DNA of 64,000 nucleotides from Candidatus Saccharimonadota bacterium (GTDB lineage Bacteria; Patescibacteriota; Saccharimonadia; Saccharimonadales; Saccharimonadaceae): the NCBI GenBank assembly GCA_017511645.1, contig JAFWJH010000004.1, forward strand, positions 25,737 to 89,736. Reading direction: 5' to 3'. This document shows, piece after piece, positions 58,510 to 64,000 of this stretch. Both the position numbers and the translations under genes were made by a program. Position 1 is the first letter of the stretch. Every line of letters begins with the position of its first letter. The notes under the pieces were generated by a model. That model searched no databases. It was not told the origin of the DNA and worked only from the letters and a program-made list of their open reading frames with translations.

Positions 58510-59605
58510 ATATCTCCTTTATTTCTGCTTTAATTTCCCTTTCATATGTTGTAATTTTTACAACATTACCTGGAGAAATCTTGCCATTCAGTACCGCGTA
58601 ACCCTGTTTTAAAATCCTTTCCGGGTTTAATGCATCTAAAACTTTTATTCTTTCCGACAATACCCCTTTTATATCAATTATCTTCATCTTGATAACATCC
58701 GAAATTTGCAAAATAATATCTACGTTAGTTTTTTTCAAAACATCAATTTTACTAGTAATCACACTAAATAAATCGCTAGCCATTCTTGCTACGCTTCGTT
58801 TCACATCTTCGCGATCCGATGTCAATATTTCCGCCGCATTTGACGGCGTAGAAGCTCTAATATCCGCCGCAAGATCCGCCAAAGATTCATCTACTTCATG
58901 TCCAATCCCCGTAATTACTGGTATCCTCGACGACGCAATCTCCCGCACTAGTATCTCGTCGTTAAAACACGCCAAATCGTCTGCCGATCCACCACCGCGC
59001 AAAATCACAATCGCCTGTACATTGCCGCGCTCATTAAAATATTTCAAAGCCCGAATTATTTGATCCGGCGCGTCCATGCCTTGCACTTGTGTATGCGCAA
59101 CTTGAATCTTTAGCCCACCCCATCGCGCATTTAATATTTTAATAAAATCCGCATACCCCGCTGCCGCCGTACTGGATATCACGCCAATTTTAGTTAAGTC
59201 TTCTGGTATTTTTCGCTTTTTCGTTAGATCGAACAACCCCTCATCAGCAAGTTTTTTCTTCAATAGTTCATATGCTTTCTTTAGACTCCCCTCGCCTACT
59301 GGTTTTACTGCTGTCACAGTAAAAGAAAACTTCCCCCACTTTGTCACTTTTGGTACCCCTCGCACTACTACCTTCATGCCATCTTCAAGTGGCATTCTTA
59401 GCTGATACAAGGTCATAAAACAAGACACGCTAGACTCTTCGTCTTTAATATCAAAAAACACCCACTTTCCTTGATTTACCTTAAAACTTGCCACCTCGCC
59501 CACAATCGTTACCGACGAATATGCATATTCTAACGTCTGGTTTACAACTGCTAGAAACTCGGTAGGGGTAAAATTAAGTGTTTGGGGTAGACCAGCTTTA
59601 CTCAT
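58496..59605 (-). CDS. xseA: Exodeoxyribonuclease VII large subunit
   Basis: 369 residues. N-terminal OB fold (about 20-105, TIVGEVASFKVNQGKWVFFDIKDEESSVSCFM). Catalytic domain with IGVISSTAAAGYADF, VILRGGGSADDLACFND and ITGIGHEVDESLADLAADIRASTPSNAAE. C-terminal KQGYAVLNGK. Shorter than E. coli XseA (456), mainly in the coiled-coil part. Degrades single-stranded DNA from both ends. Overlaps the upstream gene by 8 bases. Confidence 0.94.
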   Translation of the reverse strand: MSKAGLPQTLNFTPTEFLAVVNQTLEYAYSSVTIVGEVASFKVNQGKWVFFDIKDEESSVSCFMTLYQLRMPLEDGMKVVVRGVPKVTKWGKFSFTVTAVKPVGEGSLKKAYELLKKKLADEGLFDLTKKRKIPEDLTKIGVISSTAAAGYADFIKILNARWGGLKIQVAHTQVQGMDAPDQIIRALKYFNERGNVQAIVILRGGGSADDLACFNDEILVREIASSRIPVITGIGHEVDESLADLAADIRASTPSNAAEILTSDREDVKRSVARMASDLFSVITSKIDVLKKTNVDIILQISDVIKMKIIDIKGVLSERIKVLDALNPERILKQGYAVLNGKISPGNVVKITTYEREIKAEIKEIYERK

Positions 59606-60641
59606 CTCTCCCTCTAATTGCTTTGTAATATGGTATTGCTCCTGAAACTATTGTAAATACTAGCGTAATCGCCCGCGTCATTACAGTAACAATCGTCGCT
59701 GTTGGAAAATCTACTCCTAACGCGATCATTACTCCCGCCATTCCCAACTCATAAAGCCCATACGGCACAATTCCATCAAACACCGACCCAATCGCTTCAC
59801 CCACCATAATAAATGGCAAAAGCTCTGGTCTACCCAGCGAAATTGCTACGATCCAATACGTCGCTATTTCACAAAAGCTATATACAATTCCCCAGATAGC
59901 CGGCTTTTTTAAATATTTTTTGTTTTCTTCAGCAATTTTTACGCTATCGTGAATATCGGCAAAATAACTACTAATTTTGTCATAACGCATTAATTGTTTT
60001 TTATGCCCAAACGTCACGACTTTTACCAACGTGTTCATCGCTTTCGACACCGTCCGCGAAAAAAACTCAATTCTCTTGCCACTACTAGCAATATATATTA
60101 CTAGCCACAACATAAAGAACACCCCCATATTCATTAATAGTGATACCGGTATAATCCACTTCGCCTCATCCGGAACTAAATTAAATATCAGAAGTACCAC
60201 TATCGCAACTAAAGCCTGTAAATAATTAATTACCGTAGTCACTGCGTAACGAAATAGATACAAAAAACTTGCCTGTCCAGCCGACACACCAAACGGCATC
60301 AAGCGATATGTCAAAAACGCCAGACCACCCACTCCGCCAGCCGGAATTGCATGATTAACAAAATTTAGTTCTGTAGAAATTCTCAAAATCTCTTTATTCG
60401 AAAACTTTTGTGTACTTTTACGATTTTTTAAATATGAGAAAAAGACCTGACCACACGCAAAATACATAAATAGCTGTTCCGGTATCAAAAGTAATAATAC
60501 AAAAACATTTGCTTCACTCAAATGATTGAGTGTATCTAAAATATCTGGCCAATTTTGGTAAATTACGTATACCACCAGTACCGCTGTCAATACCGATAAC
60601 ACCGCACGAAAAGAAAACTTAGCTTTTTTCTTCTTAGCCAT
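59598..60641 (-). CDS. Lysylphosphatidylglycerol synthase transmembrane region-type protein (UPF0104-like)
   Basis: 347 residues from the ATG at 60641 (MAKKKKAKFSFRAVL), 6 bases after TATAAT; an upstream in-frame start lies before the predicted transcript. About eight transmembrane helices; NHAIPAGGVGGLAFLTYRLMPFGV and GEAIGSVFDGIVPYGLYELGMAGVMIALG are family motifs. The soluble lysyl-transferase domain is absent. Related proteins move or flip lipids or glycans; the role here is not known. Confidence 0.8.
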   Translation of the reverse strand: MAKKKKAKFSFRAVLSVLTAVLVVYVIYQNWPDILDTLNHLSEANVFVLLLLIPEQLFMYFACGQVFFSYLKNRKSTQKFSNKEILRISTELNFVNHAIPAGGVGGLAFLTYRLMPFGVSAGQASFLYLFRYAVTTVINYLQALVAIVVLLIFNLVPDEAKWIIPVSLLMNMGVFFMLWLVIYIASSGKRIEFFSRTVSKAMNTLVKVVTFGHKKQLMRYDKISSYFADIHDSVKIAEENKKYLKKPAIWGIVYSFCEIATYWIVAISLGRPELLPFIMVGEAIGSVFDGIVPYGLYELGMAGVMIALGVDFPTATIVTVMTRAITLVFTIVSGAIPYYKAIRGRDE

Positions 60642-60647
60642 AACAAA

Positions 60648-60653
60648 ATTATA
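60648..60653 (-). promoter_or_regulatory. Leaderless promoter of the UPF0104-like gene
   Basis: Reverse strand TGT-TATAAT, 6 bases before the ATG at 60641. Confidence 0.7.
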
Positions 60654-60656
60654 ACA

Positions 60657-60691
60657 CAAAAAAATAACCCCCGAAGGGGTTACTATTTTGC
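60657..60691 (-). terminator. Intrinsic terminator after rpmA
   Basis: AACCCC-TTC-GGGGGTT stem followed by ATTTTTTT on the minus strand. Confidence 0.8.
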
Positions 60692-60694
60692 ATA

Positions 60695-60967
60695 TTAACG
60701 AACCTCTACACGGACCCTTGGCAAGCTCTTACCCGAAAAATGCGTCTTCTTCGTCTTCACGAAGGTCACTACACCATCTTTTGCGGCATGGATCGTAAAG
60801 TTACGTGACATATATGTACCTGGACCAGCAATCTTTGTAGCCCCAGTTTGGCGAACTAATACTTCACCATTTTTAACTTTTTGGCCACCAAAACGCTTGA
60901 CGCCGAGGCGCTGGCCAGCATTGTTATGGATATTCTTGGCGGTACCGCCAGCTTTTACATGTGACAT
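60695..60967 (-). CDS. rpmA: Ribosomal protein L27
   Basis: 90 residues, bL27: KAGGTAKNIHNNAGQRLGVKRFGGQKVKNGEVLVRQTGATKIAGPGTYMSRNFTIHAAKDGVVTF. It starts directly after the methyltransferase stop with no gap. No L21 gene beside it, unlike the usual rplU-rpmA pair. The N-terminal end has no cleavable extension as in Firmicutes. Confidence 0.96.
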   Translation of the reverse strand: MSHVKAGGTAKNIHNNAGQRLGVKRFGGQKVKNGEVLVRQTGATKIAGPGTYMSRNFTIHAAKDGVVTFVKTKKTHFSGKSLPRVRVEVR

Positions 60968-62116
60968 CTATTTTTTCCTTAAAATTATTATATCTCTCGC
61001 CACGACTTGGTTTTCTCGATGATAAAGAAGCCCCTCGCGCGATTTATTATTAACATTATACCCCATATTTTCAATTTCGTCAATAATATCTAGGCGTTCA
61101 TATTCTCCGCTCTCACGCAGCCACGCCGGACAAGCAACCACTACCGGCGTACTAGGCTTAATTTGCCCCACTAAATTCTTGAGAAATCCCAGAATTATCG
61201 CTTTACATTCTTGTTTTTGCTCTTTAAGCTTAATGTCTACCGGAATCTGCGACATTGGTTTGCCAAGATAGCCTTCACAGGCTACCGCGTCAATCGGCTG
61301 ATCCCACTGAAAAGATGTCGCATCACCAACAGAAACTTGAAACTGGTTGTTTCGAGAGCATTGCGACCAACGGGGAGCTTGCGCAGCAAGCCCCGTAACG
61401 CTCGCCCCTTGGGACGCGAATTGCCGAAGGCAAACGGGCGCGAGCGTCGCACGCTCGAGAAACAACCAGTTTAAGTTTTTATTAGTGTATTCAACCATCC
61501 TTTCATCAATATCAGTCCCATATGCTCGGTAACCCATCAAAAGCGCTTCTTGCAACACCACACCAGTACCACAAAACGGGTCCAAAATTCGCGCATTTTC
61601 TGGCAACACCCCACATAGATTGATTAGAATCTGCGCTAATTTTGGCGGCAACATCCCCACCTTTGCGTCCCGCGCTGGCCGCGCCTGATCACGTTTGGCA
61701 TACGCATCAATATCTTGTACACCAATCACTTTATACCAATCATTATTTACTTTAATTAACTCAATTTTACGCTCGTTTTTACCAGATAGACCATTATGTA
61801 ACGACGTAGCCGTTGAAAGTACCGCTTCTTTATTCTCTACCACCCTCACGCTTCGCCCATGTCGCACCAAAATCTTTTTTAGTTTCAGAGCTTCTACCGT
61901 GGCAGTTTTTTTTGACGCACCCTTTGAATAATCACTCACTCCTAGTGTAATCTTTCCTTCCGGTAGCTCCGCCAAAAAATCTAGTGGCTTCTTTTTTAAT
62001 TTTATCGCTAACTTCTGAGTCCCGCCCAATTTATCTATTTCTGTACAAAAATTAGTCATCTCAAGTTCCGCAATCGATATCTCTGGTTGTCGCCCCAATA
62101 CCGCTAAATATTTCAT
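60968..62116 (-). CDS. THUMP-like RNA guanine methyltransferase (Trm11/Trm14 type) carrying a palindromic insertion
   Basis: 382 residues. The N-terminal half (1-150) looks like a Trm11-type THUMP region ending KRDQARPARDAKVGMLPPKLAQILINL. SAM-binding methylase motif ILDPFCGTGVVLQEALLMGYRAYGTDID (177-204). Residues about 217-260 (ERATLAPVCLRQ to APRWSQCSRNN) fit no methylase and correspond to a GC-rich inverted-repeat insertion; methylase sequence resumes at FQVSVGDAT. The usual NPPY-type motif is not obvious (EGYLGKP sits near its place), so activity is uncertain. Predicted leaderless. Confidence 0.8.
   Translation of the reverse strand: MKYLAVLGRQPEISIAELEMTNFCTEIDKLGGTQKLAIKLKKKPLDFLAELPEGKITLGVSDYSKGASKKTATVEALKLKKILVRHGRSVRVVENKEAVLSTATSLHNGLSGKNERKIELIKVNNDWYKVIGVQDIDAYAKRDQARPARDAKVGMLPPKLAQILINLCGVLPENARILDPFCGTGVVLQEALLMGYRAYGTDIDERMVEYTNKNLNWLFLERATLAPVCLRQFASQGASVTGLAAQAPRWSQCSRNNQFQVSVGDATSFQWDQPIDAVACEGYLGKPMSQIPVDIKLKEQKQECKAIILGFLKNLVGQIKPSTPVVVACPAWLRESGEYERLDIIDEIENMGYNVNNKSREGLLYHRENQVVARDIIILRKK
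61340..61472. repeat. In-frame palindromic insertion element inside the methyltransferase gene
   Basis: 14-bp perfect terminal inverted repeats (AAACTGGTTGTTTC 61340-61353 and its complement 61459-61472). Internal hairpins: CGGGG-A-GCTTGC with GCAAGC-CCCG (61371-61395), TTGCC/GGCAA (61421-61433) and an ACGCTCG/CGAGCGT stem (61398-61404 with 61441-61447). The stretch is clearly GC-richer than the surrounding gene. Its length, about 132 bp, is a multiple of three and has no stop in the gene's frame. Confidence 0.8.
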
Positions 62117-62122
62117 GCATTA

Positions 62123-62146
62123 ATTATATCACGTCTATGGTATAAT
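62123..62146. promoter_or_regulatory. Divergent leaderless promoters (methyltransferase / rnhA)
   Basis: Reverse TGA-TATAAT (62123-62128) and forward TGG-TATAAT (62141-62146), each ending 6 bases before its ATG (62116 and 62153). Confidence 0.75.
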
Positions 62147-62152
62147 CTTCTC

Positions 62153-62575
62153 ATGAAGATACTATGGACAGATGGCAGTGCTATGCCAAACCCAGGACCC
62201 GGCGGCTTTGCTGTAATCGACGAATCTACTGGCCAACCAGTATATCTTGGTCGCGAAGCTCACTCCACCAATATTCGCATGGAAGGTCTTGCTATGATTG
62301 CCGCTATCAAATACGCTGGCAACGAGGGCTGCGAGATCCATTCCGACTCCGAGTTTTGGATCAACGTCCTCACCAAATGGGCTGATGGTTGGCGCGCTCG
62401 CGGCTGGAAAAAATCTCACGGCGAAATCATGAATCTTGATATCGTTAAAGAATTATACGATCTCTATCACAAATACCCAGTTAAACTAATCTGGGTACGC
62501 GGCCACGTTGGCGCCAAATACAACGAACTCGCCGACGAATGGGCCAACAAAGCTCGCGCTGGCACTACATTATAA
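62153..62575 (+). CDS. rnhA: Ribonuclease HI
   Basis: 140 residues. Catalytic residues Asp7 (ILWTDGSAMPNPGPGGFA), Glu44 (RMEGLAMIAAI), Asp65 (IHSDSEFW) and Asp128 (KYNELADEWANKA), with His118 in RGHVGAKYNELAD. It removes the RNA strand of RNA-DNA hybrids. Predicted leaderless. Confidence 0.96.
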   Translation: MKILWTDGSAMPNPGPGGFAVIDESTGQPVYLGREAHSTNIRMEGLAMIAAIKYAGNEGCEIHSDSEFWINVLTKWADGWRARGWKKSHGEIMNLDIVKELYDLYHKYPVKLIWVRGHVGAKYNELADEWANKARAGTTL

Positions 62576-62582
62576 AACATGT

Positions 62583-62588
62583 TAAAAT
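62583..62588 (+). promoter_or_regulatory. Leaderless promoter of tyrS
   Basis: TGT-TAAAAT, 6 bases before the ATG at 62595, starting 8 bases after the rnhA stop. Confidence 0.55.
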
Positions 62589-62594
62589 TACATC

Positions 62595-63830
62595 ATGAAT
62601 CTATCTGAAGAACTTATTTATCGTGGCTTTACAGCCGAAACTACCATTAGCGACCCTACCGCGCTCGACATGCGTGAGTCTAAAAAGTTTTACTGGGGTG
62701 CCGATCCATCTGCCGACTCTCTTACTATCGGCAATCTTGCTGCGCTTATGATGTGCGCCTGTTTTGTCCGGCACGGTTATCAGCCATATCTGCTCGTCGG
62801 TGGCGCCACCGGCCAAATCGGCGATCCTAAGGAAAACAGCGAACGTGATCTCAAATCACTCGACGAAGTCGAACACAACAAAGCCTGTATCAAATCTCAA
62901 ATCGAACGTATCGTCAAATCTGACAACATGACCATGGTAGATAATTACGATTGGTTTAAAAATATCAATTATCTAGATTTTTTACGCGAAGTCGGCAAAG
63001 CTTTTTCCATGACTCAATTACTCGACCGTCAATTTGTTCAAAATCGGATCGGCGCGGGCGGCTCCGGTATTTCTTACGCTGAGTTTTCTTACACCCTCAT
63101 TCAAGGTTACGATTTTCTTCATCTTTTCCGCGAACACGGCGTATCATTACAGCTTTGTGGTGCCGATCAATACGGCAACTGTACTTCTGGTATTCACCTT
63201 ATCAAACGCTTAGAAAACGCCGATGCCGATGTTTGGTCTACTCCACTCGTTATCGACCCAATCACTGGCCGAAAATTTGGCAAATCCGAAGGCAATGCCA
63301 TTTGGCTCGCCAGCTCAGACAACGGCTCTGGTAATTATACTTCGATTTTCGACTTCTATCAATTCTGGCTCAATCAACCAGACGAATCGGTAGAGTACCT
63401 ACTCAAAATCTACACCTTACTAGGCAAAATAGAGCTTGAAGATATCCTAAAGCGCCACCGTCTAGCACCCGAAAACCGCCTAGCGCAAAAGACCCTTGCA
63501 AGATGTGTCACCGAAATCGTACATAGTAAAGAAAACGCCGAGGCTATAGAAAATCTTACTAATTTATTATTCGATAAGAACACCAACTTTGCCGATTTCT
63601 CTACCGACGAGATTTCTGAATTCGCTAAGTTCTTGCCAATTATTCCAAAAGGTACCGACCTCGTCGATGCCTTAGTTGCCACCGGTCTCGCCGAATCCAA
63701 GAAAAAGGCTCGTGAGTTTATTTCCGCCGGAGCAATTTCTATAAATGGTACCAAAGTTAATGAAACTATACTTTTAAATCAAACTGCCATCATCAAAAAA
63801 GGTAAAAACAAATTCGCAGTCGTCAGATAA
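62595..63830 (+). CDS. tyrS: Tyrosyl-tRNA synthetase with altered HIGH motif
   Basis: 411 residues, class I. The nucleotide-binding region reads WGADPSADSLTIGNLAAL: the HIGH motif is TIGN (44-47), with both histidines replaced. The KMSKS motif is KFGKS (RKFGKSEGNAIWL). Tyrosine pocket GYDFLHLFREHG and GADQYGN are present, as is the C-terminal S4 domain (LVDALVATGLAESKKKAREFISAGAISINGTKV). It charges tRNA-Tyr. Loss of the first histidine is unusual; nothing else suggests an inactive gene. Confidence 0.94.
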   Translation: MNLSEELIYRGFTAETTISDPTALDMRESKKFYWGADPSADSLTIGNLAALMMCACFVRHGYQPYLLVGGATGQIGDPKENSERDLKSLDEVEHNKACIKSQIERIVKSDNMTMVDNYDWFKNINYLDFLREVGKAFSMTQLLDRQFVQNRIGAGGSGISYAEFSYTLIQGYDFLHLFREHGVSLQLCGADQYGNCTSGIHLIKRLENADADVWSTPLVIDPITGRKFGKSEGNAIWLASSDNGSGNYTSIFDFYQFWLNQPDESVEYLLKIYTLLGKIELEDILKRHRLAPENRLAQKTLARCVTEIVHSKENAEAIENLTNLLFDKNTNFADFSTDEISEFAKFLPIIPKGTDLVDALVATGLAESKKKAREFISAGAISINGTKVNETILLNQTAIIKKGKNKFAVVR

Positions 63831-64000
63831 TCAATACCTTGGCGCTAATTCGGTCCTCGAAGCTTCGGTCAACTTCCCAGTACTAGTAACGCCAGACTGA
63901 CTATTAGACCATAGTAATAAGGAAGAATCATAGTTGATAATCTCAGCTGGAATGATTGAGTTTATGCCAGTAGCTGCGCCATAAGTACGACCTAGAGTGA
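63831..64000 (-). CDS. C-terminal end of an unknown, probably surface-type protein (runs off right edge)
   Basis: The reverse strand is open from the window edge to a TGA at 63831-63833, giving about 55 residues: TLGRTYGAATGINSIIPAEIINYDSSLLLWSNSQSG... ending TELAPRY. The Ser/Thr/Asn-rich composition and codon choice resemble the two FISUMP-type genes rather than the housekeeping genes. It converges on tyrS with no gap. The start lies outside the window. Confidence 0.55.
   Translation of the reverse strand, partial: TLGRTYGAATGINSIIPAEIINYDSSLLLWSNSQSGVTSTGKLTEASRTELAPRY

Noticed and set aside
1..64000. UGA recoded as glycine or tryptophan, as in some CPR lineages
   Set aside because: TGA ends the metalloprotease gene and the right-edge gene in sensible places, RF2 is present, and core proteins translate fully with the standard code.

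Overview
The window looks like a chromosomal segment of a Candidatus Saccharibacteria (TM7, Patescibacteria/CPR) genome. This is inference from gene content. The S10/spc ribosomal cluster has no rpsJ, rpmC (L29) or rpmD (L30) at the expected places, and L30 loss is a known CPR trait. Genes are compact, TGA and TAA both serve as stops, RF2 is present, and there are many short membrane-anchored or secreted proteins of unknown function. No rRNA, CRISPR array, IS element or prophage was seen.

Layout. 1-13.1 kb: pheT (partial) and pheS, a 979-aa membrane protein, a MIP channel, metG, a proline-rich membrane protein, L-lactate dehydrogenase, an SbcB-type exonuclease, a FISUMP-type surface protein and a membrane-anchored FKBP. 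13.1-22.1 kb: 18 ribosomal protein genes on the minus strand. They are preceded by a long structured leader and interrupted by two terminator-like hairpins and a second promoter between rpsH and rplF. 22.1-33.3 kb: an accessory stretch of small unknown genes, a HELTH metalloprotease and a DPBB-like secreted protein, interleaved with prfB, a large surface protein and dus. Several small genes here carry near-identical consensus promoters and long leaders. 33.3-46 kb: cell-envelope and core genes (MurL-type epimerase next to MurD ligase, M16 peptidase, secA, hpf, serS, a second FISUMP protein, rsmA with an Rpf/YabE-like lytic protein). 46-64 kb: a putative disulfide-exchange pair, rarA, three tRNAs (Lys, Val, Phe), hisS with an Erm/KsgA-like methyltransferase, an ABC exporter, glyS, ppa, a kinase/regulator/recO operon, xseAB, rpmA, a THUMP-like RNA methyltransferase with a palindromic in-frame insertion, rnhA and tyrS. 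A surface-protein-like fragment runs off the right edge.

Two patterns stand out. First, about 20 genes have an extended -10 box (usually TGnTATAAT) ending exactly 6, less often 7-9, bases before the ATG, with no Shine-Dalgarno. They are therefore predicted to make leaderless mRNAs. In several divergent pairs the two -10 boxes, and sometimes both start codons, lie in a palindrome. Second, the methyltransferase gene at 60968-62116 holds a GC-rich, hairpin-forming insertion of about 132 bp with 14-bp terminal inverted repeats that keeps the frame, resembling the palindromic elements known inside Rickettsia genes.

All coordinates and motifs were read by eye. Family assignments rest on recognised motifs and general similarity, with no database search.
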